A stretch of DNA of 64,000 nucleotides from the NCBI RefSeq assembly GCF_008386395.1, contig NZ_CP043761.1, positions 3,472,001-3,536,000 of the forward strand. The letters are read 5' to 3'. The position numbers were made by a program, and so were the translations under genes. The stretch comes from Paenibacillus sp. 37 (GTDB lineage: Bacteria > Bacillota > Bacilli > Paenibacillales > Paenibacillaceae). Positions 8,843 through 17,312 of the stretch are shown here, piece after piece (the stretch's first letter is position 1; each line of letters begins with the position of its first letter). The notes under the pieces were generated by a model. That model saw nothing but the letters and a program-made list of their open reading frames with translations. It did no database searches and had not been told where the DNA came from.

Positions 8843-9985
8843 TTAGTACATGCGATATCTTCCGCTTAGAGCCAGCATGCTGAAAAAATACAGGCAATTG
8901 TCGTAATAACGTCGCTCACCCTGACGCAGAGGTGTGTTCCAGAACTTACGAACGAATGTGTCAGCATGTGGACCGTCCGCAGCAAGTGAAGCCATGGCAT
9001 TGGTAGCCAGCAAACCTACAGGATGCAGTGAAGGTTCGTCGAAAGGTTCACCTTCTATTGTATAACGACGATAATCGGACATTTCAATCTCACTGAAGAA
9101 GGATTGAATCCGGTTGGATTGCTCGATCTGCCAGTGATCCTTGCGGAACCATTCCCAGTCCAGCGCAATATTTGCAGCAGTACGATATGCATCACTGTAA
9201 AAATGCCTGAAATCCCCATGTGGCTGTATTGGAGCCGGAGAGCCGTCATAATTCGCATATTCAGGTGAAAGTCCTGTTACGGGATGGCAAGCTGTATGCA
9301 GGTAAGCCCGACTAGCGGCCGCCGCTTCATTCCAAAAAGCCTGATCTTCTTCATCCGCATATTTCGCGAATAGTTCATAAAAATGAGGCAGATGGTAGGA
9401 CGGATCGCTAAACGGTGTTTCTGGAATGAATTTGATCAGTTTTGTTTCCGGGTCCCACATGGGGTCACCTTCGCCGTCTTCGCCCTGATGTATACATGCA
9501 CGAAGGATTTTGCGGGCTTGTGCCTTGTAATCATAAGGTTCAGCGCCATCGCCCCAGCGGTTAGAGGCGAAAAAAAGCGCCATGGCAAAAAACTCCTCAC
9601 CATCAGGAGCAGGACCTTGTGAGAGTCTGGTTCCGTCAGGCTTGCAATGCCAAGCGAAGTAATCTTTGTATCGACCCTCGGTATGCTGCATAAACGTGTG
9701 GGAGAAATTCCAGATTCGATTAAATTCTTCCTTTTTGTCCATCTGAACAGCCATCATCATGCCATAAGACATGCCTTCGGAGCGAACATCGAGATTACCG
9801 GTGTCCAGCAAATAACCCTTGTCCTCACCCATGGGGTAATATATTCGAGTATTTTCATCGCCATAAAACAGCTCGTTCCATGTTTCTTCCAATCTGTTCG
9901 TGATCTCATTCTCATCGTAACCTAGCTTCGAAAACAGATTTGTATATGTACCCGTATCCCACGCGCCTTGACCCGTGATATTCAT
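8843..9985 (-). CDS. rexA: GH8 reducing-end xylose-releasing exo-oligoxylanase
   Basis: The 380-residue product lacks a signal peptide and is expected to act in the cytoplasm, removing xylose from the reducing end of imported xylo-oligosaccharides. It aligns by motif and length with Bacillus Rex enzymes of GH8. The catalytic acid is E70 in RSEGMSYG, with D128 in PAPDGEEFF and base D265 in HFYSDAYRT. The His-Pro pair at 321-322 matches the loop that restricts Rex enzymes to reducing ends (residue assignments from memory of the family). The start is ATG 9985, with AAGGAGGAG eight bases upstream. It is divergent from the SGNH esterase, and the shared intergenic region holds a cre site and an AraC-type element. 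The gene symbol follows Rex naming. Confidence 0.9.
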   Translation of the reverse strand: MNITGQGAWDTGTYTNLFSKLGYDENEITNRLEETWNELFYGDENTRIYYPMGEDKGYLLDTGNLDVRSEGMSYGMMMAVQMDKKEEFNRIWNFSHTFMQHTEGRYKDYFAWHCKPDGTRLSQGPAPDGEEFFAMALFFASNRWGDGAEPYDYKAQARKILRACIHQGEDGEGDPMWDPETKLIKFIPETPFSDPSYHLPHFYELFAKYADEEDQAFWNEAAAASRAYLHTACHPVTGLSPEYANYDGSPAPIQPHGDFRHFYSDAYRTAANIALDWEWFRKDHWQIEQSNRIQSFFSEIEMSDYRRYTIEGEPFDEPSLHPVGLLATNAMASLAADGPHADTFVRKFWNTPLRQGERRYYDNCLYFFSMLALSGRYRMY

Positions 9986-10044
9986 GTGTCTCCTCCTTCA
10001 TCAATGCGGTTTTTCAAAATTATAACATGGAAACAGTATACAAA

Positions 10045-10058
10045 TTAAAGCGTTTACA
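10045..10058 (-). promoter_or_regulatory. Candidate cre (CcpA) site upstream of GH8
   Basis: On the minus strand this reads TGTAAACGCTTTAA, one mismatch from the cre consensus. It is 60 bases upstream of the GH8 start codon, a normal position for catabolite repression near a promoter. Confidence 0.55.
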
Positions 10059-10126
10059 TGAAAAATTATAGGTGTTCTAATTTGCATGTGATTGTAGTCG
10101 AATTAAAATGATATAGTGGTGGAAAT

Positions 10127-10173
10127 CCTATAATTTGTCAGGTTGTTGTAAAATTATGTAAGGGATACACTTT
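10127..10173 (+). promoter_or_regulatory. Regulatory element shared with the YesN operon (copy 1)
   Basis: A 47-base block here matches 14113-14159 at 38 of 47 positions without gaps. Its first 17 bases, CCTATAATTTGTCAGGT, occur in near-identical form at 14091 and 14113. It lies between the divergent GH8 and SGNH genes. I infer a binding site for an AraC-type regulator, most likely one of the YesN-like proteins encoded at 14.4 and 17.3 kb. Confidence 0.6.
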
Positions 10174-10178
10174 GGGGG

Positions 10179-10220
10179 AAGGATCACACTTGATCCAATC
10201 ATAGTCAAGCTGTGATCCTT
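10179..10220 (+). promoter_or_regulatory. Strong hairpin in the SGNH gene leader
   Basis: AAGGATCACA-CTTGA (10179-10193) pairs with TCAAG-C-TGTGATCCTT (10205-10220), giving 15 pairs with one bulged C. It lies 54 bases before the SGNH start codon and has no T run, so it is not a simple terminator. It may be a leader RNA structure or a dyad operator. Confidence 0.5.
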
Positions 10221-10274
10221 TAAATGCTGTTTGAGGATGATCAGAATCTAGCCGAAAGGATGTGATGGTGATTT

Positions 10275-11558
10275 ATGCTCCAGGATTCAGAAGATGCAGG
10301 TGAAAACACGGAATTCACTGCACCGCGCGATCCAGTCGGAGTGACAGCGTCAGCAGTCAAACCCGCAATTGATTTTGAATCACATGGATATCGCGACATG
10401 ATTGGCCGATCTCTTCTGAACAAAGGGAATAATGTCAGATTAAAACGAGCCATTGAGAAGGCAAAAAACGGTGAACCTGTCGTTATCGCTTATATTGGAG
10501 GCTCCATTACCCATGGTGCTGGTGCAGTACCTATTCATCTCCAAAGTTACGCTTATCGGTCGTATGAGTCGTTCAAGTTTATGTTTGCGCTTTCAAAAGA
10601 TAGTCCGATTCATCTGATTAAAGCAGGTGTGGGTGGAACTCCTTCAGAACTGGGGATTGTACGTTATGATCGTGATGTGCTGAGGGGAGGTGCCGTTCAG
10701 CCGGATATTGTCATAATCGAATTCGCAGTCAATGACGCAGATGATGAAACCCAAGGTAAATGTTACGAGAGTCTGGTACTCAAAGCACTTACTGCCGATA
10801 ACAAGCCAGCGGTCATCTTGTTATTCAGTGTATTCGAAAATGACTGGAATCTACAGGATCGCCTCGCTCCGGTAGGCTGGCATTATGATCTGCCAATGGT
10901 AAGTGTGAAAGATGCTGTCGTAGATCAGTTCAACAAGACAAAAGGTGAAGGCAACGTTATTTCCAAAAAGCAATTTTTCCATGATATATATCATCCAACT
11001 AACATAGGGCATCGAATTATGGCCGATTGTTTGGAATATTTGTTCGACGTGACGAATCGTTCTGAGTGGGATGAGAAAGATCATGATATTGAAAAAACTC
11101 CGCTAATTGGAAATGAATTTGTTCATGTGAAGCTATTGGATCGGAAAAACGGCAATAGTATTGCCCGAATCAATGCAGGCTCTTTTTGTAAAACGGACAC
11201 GGATCTGCAGATGGCTGAGATGGATGCTCATGACTATGGTACACCTCAGTTCCCCAACAACTGGATGCGTACAGGAGAGGGAAAAGAGGATCAGAGCAGC
11301 TTTCGTATAAGTTTGCAGTGCAAACGCCTCATTCTGATCTTCAAGGATTCGGGTAACGATGAATTCGGAACTGCACATATCAAGGTAGATGGGGTATTCG
11401 TCCAAAAAGTCGATCCGCGTCAAGTGAACTGGACCCATTGCCATGCCACACTTCTGCTTAACGAAGAGCATGTGGGGGAGCACTCCATAGAGATCGAAAT
11501 GGCGGAAGGTCATGAACATAAATGCTTCACTATTCTGGGTTTTGGCTATGTGGATTAA
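10275..11558 (+). CDS. Cytoplasmic SGNH/GDSL-family esterase, probable carbohydrate deacetylase
   Basis: This 427-residue protein has no signal peptide. The SGNH blocks are visible: nucleophile S77 in YIGGSITHGAG, Gly in AGVGGTPSELG (about 117-127), Asn153 in EFAVND, and the catalytic pair D237-x-x-H240 in HDIYHPTNIGH. The C-terminal 150 residues form an additional domain that looks beta-rich. Next to the cytoplasmic GH8 enzyme and a CE1-like esterase, removal of acetyl groups from imported xylo-oligosaccharides is the likely job. The substrate is inferred from context. The start is ATG 10275, with AAAGGA about 13 bases upstream. A decayed relative lies at 14.2-14.4 kb. Confidence 0.82.
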   Translation: MLQDSEDAGENTEFTAPRDPVGVTASAVKPAIDFESHGYRDMIGRSLLNKGNNVRLKRAIEKAKNGEPVVIAYIGGSITHGAGAVPIHLQSYAYRSYESFKFMFALSKDSPIHLIKAGVGGTPSELGIVRYDRDVLRGGAVQPDIVIIEFAVNDADDETQGKCYESLVLKALTADNKPAVILLFSVFENDWNLQDRLAPVGWHYDLPMVSVKDAVVDQFNKTKGEGNVISKKQFFHDIYHPTNIGHRIMADCLEYLFDVTNRSEWDEKDHDIEKTPLIGNEFVHVKLLDRKNGNSIARINAGSFCKTDTDLQMAEMDAHDYGTPQFPNNWMRTGEGKEDQSSFRISLQCKRLILIFKDSGNDEFGTAHIKVDGVFVQKVDPRQVNWTHCHATLLLNEEHVGEHSIEIEMAEGHEHKCFTILGFGYVD

Positions 11559-11572
11559 CTGAAGATTGATAG

Positions 11573-12373
<801 letters not shown>

Positions 12374-12444
12374 ATTTGCTGACGAACATTCATATCGGAT
12401 TGTAGCATCAACCAAATCTATTAAAATATCAGGAGGTATTATCT

Positions 12445-13080
12445 ATGTTCAAATTTAGCAAAAAATTGTTAACCGTTGTTCTTGCAGCTTCCATGAGTTT
12501 TGGTGTCTTCGCAGCAACATCGAGCGCAGCAACAGATTATTGGCAAAATTGGACAGATGGCGGAGGAACGGTCAACGCCGTGAATGGATCGGGCGGGAAT
12601 TACAGCGTGAATTGGCAAAATACCGGGAACTTTGTTGTCGGGAAAGGGTGGACATACGGTACACCTAATCGAGTAGTCAATTACAATGCTGGTGTATTTT
12701 CTCCATCAGGTAACGGATATCTGACCTTCTATGGCTGGACAAGAGGCGCACTCATTGAATACTACGTGGTGGATAGCTGGGGAACATATCGTCCGACTGG
12801 CACGTACAAGGGCTCAATGACTAGTGATGGTGGCACATATGACATCTATACAACGATGAGATACAATGCACCTTCCATTGATGGTACGCAAACCTTCCCT
12901 CAGTATTGGAGTGTTAGACAGTCCAAGAGACCAACCGGAGTCAATTCTACCATCACGTTCAGTAATCATGTGAATGCATGGGCGAGCAAAGGGATGTACT
13001 TAGGCAACAGCTGGTCCTATCAGGTGATGGCAACGGAAGGTTATCAAAGCAGCGGAAGCGCAAACGTGACGGTTTGGTAA
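12445..13080 (+). CDS. xynA: Secreted GH11 endo-1,4-beta-xylanase
   Basis: This is a single-domain family 11 xylanase of 211 residues, very close in layout to Bacillus XynA. A signal peptide of about 28 residues ends SSA, and the mature enzyme begins near [11 protein letters not shown]. The catalytic pair is E105 in [11 protein letters not shown] (nucleophile) and E198 in [11 protein letters not shown] (acid/base). It lacks any carbohydrate-binding module. It cleaves the xylan backbone outside the cell, supplying oligosaccharides to an importer. The start is ATG 12445 with CAGGAGG 11 bases upstream. Only a weak hairpin follows, so transcription might continue into the next gene. Confidence 0.97.
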   Translation: MFKFSKKLLTVVLAASMSFGVFAATSSAATDYWQNWTDGGGTVNAVNGSGGNYSVNWQNTGNFVVGKGWTYGTPNRVVNYNAGVFSPSGNGYLTFYGWTRGALIEYYVVDSWGTYRPTGTYKGSMTSDGGTYDIYTTMRYNAPSIDGTQTFPQYWSVRQSKRPTGVNSTITFSNHVNAWASKGMYLGNSWSYQVMATEGYQSSGSANVTVW

Positions 13081-13130
13081 AAATGATGTGATGCAGTTCA
13101 ACTTCTGCAACTGCATTTGAATTCAATTTT

Positions 13131-13184
13131 CCGGTAGCGTTGAGTAACGTTTTTCTCCAGACTAACGGACCTTGACGTTGCCGG
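13131..13184 (+). promoter_or_regulatory. Long RNA hairpin between xylanase and the FGE-fold lipoprotein
   Basis: Bases 13131-13144 (CCGGTAGCGTTGAG) can pair with 13171-13184 (CTTGACGTTGCCGG) along all 14 positions when G-U pairs are allowed. The G-U content means only the plus-strand RNA folds this way. The role is unknown; it is either a 3' end of the xylanase message or a leader of the next gene. Confidence 0.4.
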
Positions 13185-13213
13185 ATTTAAGCTTAGTAAA
13201 GGAGAATAACTGA

Positions 13214-14053
13214 ATGAGGAAGCTGGTATGGTTAACTTTAATCGCTATAGTTGTTAGTCTAAGTGCTTGTTCAGTAAGTAATACCAAATTAAACGATGAC
13301 TTGGTATTCGTCGAAGGGGGAGCCTTCAAGAGCAATAAGCCGAGTCAGATTGATAGGAATGAAACGCTGGATTCCTTCTATATTGGCAAATACGAAGTAA
13401 CTCAAAAAGAATGGATGGAGGTTATGGGGGAAAACCCTTCTGGCTTCAAGGGAGATGACCTGCCTGTTGAAATGGTCAGCTGGTATGACGCAGTGGAATA
13501 CTGTAATCAAAAAAGTATAAAAGAAAACCTGAAACCTTATTACAATATAGATAAAGACAACCAGGACACGAATAATCACAATGAAAACGACAATATAAAA
13601 TGGACTGTAACGATCAACGAGGACGCCAACGGTTACCGCTTACCCACAGAGGCAGAATGGGAATACGCTGCAAGCGGAGGTCAAAAGAGCTTAAATTACA
13701 CATACAGCGGAAGTAATAATCCTGATGAAGTTGCTTGGTACTGGGTAAATGCCGGCGACAACATTCTGACGGGTGACTGGAGCTGGCCCGCTATTGAGAG
13801 CAACCGTAATCAAACCAAAAAAGTCGGAACTCAGAAGGCGAATGAGTTAGGAATCTATGATATGTCTGGGAATGTGAGAGAATGGTGCTGGGACTGGTAC
13901 AGTGATTCGGAGAGTCCCGATCAATCCTGGCGAGTTGTGAAAGGTGGAGGCTGGATTGGCGGTGTCAATAACAATGAGATATCATTCCGAGGCAAATTTG
14001 ATGCAAATGGTTTTGGTCCCGATCAAGGATTCCGTATTGTACGTGGAGAATAA
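13214..14053 (+). CDS. Lipoprotein with formylglycine-generating-enzyme (SUMF1) fold
   Basis: The 279-residue product starts with a lipoprotein signal ending SLSAC (Cys19). An FGE-sulfatase/SUMF1 domain follows, with hallmark blocks YEVTQKEWMEVMG, PVEMVSWYDAVEYCN, YRLPTEAEWEYAASGG, SGNVREWCWDWY and GFRIVRGE. True formylglycine-generating enzymes use a cysteine pair near the C-terminus. Here that stretch (KGGGWIGGVNNNEISFRGK) has none, and no sulfatase gene is nearby. It is therefore more likely a non-catalytic binding or structural member of the fold, anchored at the cell surface. An acidic Asn/Asp-rich insert lies around residues 113-129. It may share a transcript with the xylanase. Confidence 0.8.
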   Translation: MRKLVWLTLIAIVVSLSACSVSNTKLNDDLVFVEGGAFKSNKPSQIDRNETLDSFYIGKYEVTQKEWMEVMGENPSGFKGDDLPVEMVSWYDAVEYCNQKSIKENLKPYYNIDKDNQDTNNHNENDNIKWTVTINEDANGYRLPTEAEWEYAASGGQKSLNYTYSGSNNPDEVAWYWVNAGDNILTGDWSWPAIESNRNQTKKVGTQKANELGIYDMSGNVREWCWDWYSDSESPDQSWRVVKGGGWIGGVNNNEISFRGKFDANGFGPDQGFRIVRGE

Positions 14054-14090
14054 AATGCCCTGCTTGTTAGTGGATTACTTCTGAACTCGA

Positions 14091-14159
14091 CCTATAATTT
14101 GTCGGGTGAAAACCTATAGTTTATCAGGTTGTTGTACCAAAATGTAAGCGTTACACTTG
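14091..14159 (+). promoter_or_regulatory. Direct-repeat operator and cre-like site before the YesN/YesM operon (copy 2)
   Basis: Two 17-base repeats, CCTATAATTTGTCGGGT (14091) and CCTATAGTTTATCAGGT (14113), are spaced 22 bases apart. That is two helical turns on the same face of DNA, as is typical for AraC-family dimers. The block 14113-14159 matches the GH8/SGNH intergenic region at 38 of 47 bases. TGTAAGCGTTACAC at 14143-14156 resembles a cre site with two mismatches. The likely ligand is the response regulator encoded next, giving autoregulation. The surrounding gap 14054-14397 otherwise holds only the SGNH remnant listed separately. Confidence 0.62.
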
Positions 14160-14230
14160 TATTGTCATCCCGGCGCTTCGTTATAATCGGAGCGTTCTTA
14201 TAGTTAGTTCGGTCTGATAGAACCATTTTT

Positions 14231-14365
14231 ATGTTATTGATTAATGACGAGGAGACTGGTAGAAATTTCATTCTACAAGTTGTGCGAGCAGACAACAATC
14301 CTGCTGTTGTTCTGCTGTTTAGCGTTTTCAGAACAACTGGAATCTACCTATAGATAAAATACATG
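14231..14365 (+). pseudogene. Remnant of a second SGNH esterase gene
   Basis: The frame from 14231 encodes INDEETG followed by RADNNPAVVLLFSVF. The intact esterase at 10.3 kb has VNDADDETQG and TADNKPAVILLFSVF at the same place, then ENDWNLQ. In the remnant, one missing base shifts the frame, after which NNWNLP is readable. Only this internal stretch, roughly 40-45 codons, survives, with no catalytic serine region and no C-terminus. Because a copy of the esterase promoter element lies just upstream in the same order, I infer duplication of promoter plus gene, followed by large deletions. Confidence 0.72.
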
Positions 14366-14397
14366 CAGCTGATCAAGGATAAAAGAGAGGTGAGCTA

Positions 14398-15513
14398 ATG
14401 TACAAGGTCATTGTCGCGGATGATGAGCCGTTTATGCTAGAAGGATGGAGAACGATGATTGACTGGGGAGCTTGTGGATATGAACTCTGCGGGACGGCCA
14501 CGGATGGGGAGGAAGCACTTGCTTTGTTCAACTCGGTTGAACCGGATCTTGTCGTCACTGATATTCAAATGCCTGTTATGGATGGTCTCGGTTTGATTCA
14601 CACCTTGCGAGAAGATCTCGCTTATACCTCTAAAATTGTTATCGTTACAGGATACTCCGATTTTAATTACGCGAAGCAAGCCATACGGTATCAGGTCGAT
14701 CAGTATGTGCTTAAACCTCTTGTTCCCGAGGAAATTCATCAAATCCTTATGGAAATGATTGAACCTCTGGACAAACGCAGAAATGAGCAAAAACAGCAAA
14801 ATGGAGTCATGGTTACAGATGAAGCCTATGAAAATCATCTTAATGAATATCGAATAAGCGAAGAATATGATTTAGAGCAAATGATGAACATCTCCAAAGA
14901 GATCTTGGGGTTGATTGAAGCAGAGAACACGTATTCCATCGATATTGCAGTGAGTGGACTGTTAGAGAAGAGTGAGAAAGCAGAGGTTTCGTTGGAATGG
15001 ATACATCATGTCATTCGATATATCCATGGGGAGTTGCTACGAAAATATGGGAAAAGAGAGGGTTGCAGAGAAATACTATGTGAAAAAGAATGGCATGAGG
15101 CTGCGAGTTGGTCTTCCGGCACATTGCAAGACCTGTGTGTTCGACTGTCCAAGCAACTTTCCCAATCTGAATCGAAGCAAAAGGCGGGTACGGGAGGACT
15201 GGTTGCAGAAGCAGTGAATGAATTGAAGCAACACTATCGAAGTAAAATTAAATTACAAGATGTAGCTAATCGTATTCACGTGAATTCTGCCTACCTGGGT
15301 CAACAGTTCAAGCGGGAGATGGGGGTCAGTTTCAGTGACTATGTGCACCAGCTTCGTGTTGAGGAGGCCCGTAAACTCCTGCGACGTACCAATATGAAGA
15401 TCACTGACATTGCATTCAGGCTAGGATATCATGATGCTGAATATTTCACCCAAAAGTTCAGAGCGCATACAGGGGAACTTCCGTCAGTCTATAAAAACAA
15501 AAACCAAGGGTGA
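14398..15513 (+). CDS. YesN-like response regulator with AraC-type DNA-binding domain
   Basis: The 371-residue product has an N-terminal receiver domain with phospho-acceptor D55 (VVTDIQMP), acidic pair D8/D9 and Lys in YVLKPL. A linker follows, then an AraC helix-turn-helix pair over the last 100 residues (LQDVANRIHVNSAYLGQQFK, ITDIAFRLGYHDAEYFTQKF). The start is ATG 14398 after GAGAGGTGAG. The kinase gene begins four bases after its stop codon, so the pair is co-translated. It probably activates xylan-utilisation genes through the 17-base repeats at 14.1 and 10.1 kb. Its middle part is shorter than in the second regulator of this cluster (513 residues). Confidence 0.93.
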   Translation: MYKVIVADDEPFMLEGWRTMIDWGACGYELCGTATDGEEALALFNSVEPDLVVTDIQMPVMDGLGLIHTLREDLAYTSKIVIVTGYSDFNYAKQAIRYQVDQYVLKPLVPEEIHQILMEMIEPLDKRRNEQKQQNGVMVTDEAYENHLNEYRISEEYDLEQMMNISKEILGLIEAENTYSIDIAVSGLLEKSEKAEVSLEWIHHVIRYIHGELLRKYGKREGCREILCEKEWHEAASWSSGTLQDLCVRLSKQLSQSESKQKAGTGGLVAEAVNELKQHYRSKIKLQDVANRIHVNSAYLGQQFKREMGVSFSDYVHQLRVEEARKLLRRTNMKITDIAFRLGYHDAEYFTQKFRAHTGELPSVYKNKNQG

Positions 15514-15517
15514 TCAT

Positions 15518-17299
15518 ATGCGTCATAAATTCTGGATGTTCCGTAAGGTTAATGATATTCCTCTCCGATCCAAATTTCTGCTTATTTATGTACTTAGTAT
15601 TCTCCTTCCTGTAATAACGATTAATATCTTCTTTTATCAACGAACCTCTGCGGATATCAAGATTAGAGAACAGGAAAATCTGCGCAAATCCATCGACAGG
15701 GCTGCGGGGGAACTGCTAGGCATGATTGATGAGAGCGTTGCCCTGAGCCGAATTATTGCAGCAGACGATTCGCTCTATGAGGCACTGGATCGGACCTATC
15801 ACTCCCCCGTGGATTATTACAACGTCTACCATGCATTCCTGCGAGATAAATTAACACGGTACATGTCAGCGAATATTCTGGAGGTGCGTATCTATACGGA
15901 TAACGATACCATTCAGACGGGCAGTCATTATATTGTAATGAAAGACAAGAATGTACTCCCTGGATTGAAACAGCTGAAATCCACCAGTGGAGGCATTCTT
16001 GTCGTTGATTATATTGAGCCATCCGGATTTAACGCGGGAAGAAGAATCAGTGTAATTGGCAAAATGGATACCTATACTTCCTATGCCAATTACAACAAGT
16101 ATTCCAAGATTGATCTGGAACTTAGCCGGGTGTATAGCATTTTAAATCGTGAATCAGACAGTCTTCAGCTGCGTCTGGTGGACAGCAACAATCGAACTGT
16201 CGTTTCAAGTGGAGAATTCAGCGAAACCGACTTATCCCCCCTTGATAATGAATCAATACTCAAGGAATCTGGCAGTTCTGCTTACACGCTCGAAAAATCG
16301 TTGGGGAATCTAGCCTACCTAAAGGGTTGGAAATTGATTGGAGTTGCCGATACGCGTCACCTTGACCACCTTTTACAAGAAGCCTTTAAATCAATTCTGG
16401 GGTTGCTCGCATTAAGTATCGTGGTCCCTTCTGTATTGATCTACATTATTTTGCGTTCCTATCACTATCGGATTCGCAAGCTATCCAGACATATGGAGAA
16501 GGTTCGTAACGAACGATTCGATCTGATTGAAATTCACGAAGGGCGCGACGAAATTGGTGGGCTTATTCGTACATTTAACATCATGATTGGTAAAATTCAT
16601 ACGCTGATTAATGACGTATATAAACTGGAAATCCGTCAAAAAGATCTGGAGCTGGATCAAGTGAGGACTGAATTGTCCATGCTCCAGAGTCAGATGAATC
16701 CCCATTTTTTATTTAACACATTGAATGCCTTGCTGGTCGTTAGTACAAAGAATGGATATACGGAAGTCATTGAGATTATTAAAAGTCTGTCCAAGCTGAT
16801 GAGACAGTTGCTCAGTCATTCTGACAATCTGATTCCTTTGCAAGAAGAGCTGGAATTTACGAATCTTTATCTCCAGATTGAGAAGTTTCGCTTCGGGGAG
16901 CTTTTTAATTATACCTTCGAGGTTGATCCTGATGCTGCTTCGTTGCTCATTCCCCGCATGAGTATTCAACCGCTCGTTGAAAATGCATGCAAACATGGCT
17001 TGCAGGCGCGAAAAAATGGAAGACAGATTAAGATAACGGCGATACGCAACGCTTCTGAACTGGTTATTCAGGTGATCGATAATGGAATCGGTATGGATGC
17101 AGGGAGACTAACGGAGCTTTTGAGAGATATTCGTTCTGAAAGAGCCAGGAACGGCGAGCATGTTGGACTCCGCAACGTCTATCGAAGGTTGGAACTCTTT
17201 TATGAAGGAAATGCGATATTTGATCTAAGCAGTGTACCTGGAAAGGAAACCATTGCAGGGTACCGTATACCGATCTCCAAACTGGAACAGAGGAAATAG
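15518..17299 (+). CDS. YesM-type sensor histidine kinase
   Basis: I chose ATG 15518, preceded by AAGGGTGA, because the longer frame would overlap the regulator gene by about 80 bases. The 593-residue protein has membrane helices at about 20-41 and 293-312, enclosing an extracellular sensor domain. A HAMP domain follows, then a LytS/YesM-type kinase core with phospho-acceptor His396 in QMNPHFLFNTL and an ATP-binding domain with NGIGMDAG and GEHVGLRNVYRRL. Such kinases sense oligosaccharides or liganded binding proteins in Firmicutes. It lies between two response regulator genes and may phosphorylate either or both. Confidence 0.93.
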   Translation: MRHKFWMFRKVNDIPLRSKFLLIYVLSILLPVITINIFFYQRTSADIKIREQENLRKSIDRAAGELLGMIDESVALSRIIAADDSLYEALDRTYHSPVDYYNVYHAFLRDKLTRYMSANILEVRIYTDNDTIQTGSHYIVMKDKNVLPGLKQLKSTSGGILVVDYIEPSGFNAGRRISVIGKMDTYTSYANYNKYSKIDLELSRVYSILNRESDSLQLRLVDSNNRTVVSSGEFSETDLSPLDNESILKESGSSAYTLEKSLGNLAYLKGWKLIGVADTRHLDHLLQEAFKSILGLLALSIVVPSVLIYIILRSYHYRIRKLSRHMEKVRNERFDLIEIHEGRDEIGGLIRTFNIMIGKIHTLINDVYKLEIRQKDLELDQVRTELSMLQSQMNPHFLFNTLNALLVVSTKNGYTEVIEIIKSLSKLMRQLLSHSDNLIPLQEELEFTNLYLQIEKFRFGELFNYTFEVDPDAASLLIPRMSIQPLVENACKHGLQARKNGRQIKITAIRNASELVIQVIDNGIGMDAGRLTELLRDIRSERARNGEHVGLRNVYRRLELFYEGNAIFDLSSVPGKETIAGYRIPISKLEQRK

Positions 17300-17312
17300 G
17301 AGGTAAACTCTC

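Noticed and set aside
13088..13116. ATGCAGTT/AACTGCAT hairpin as xylanase terminator
   Set aside because: Short stem and no proper T run; cannot be separated from chance.
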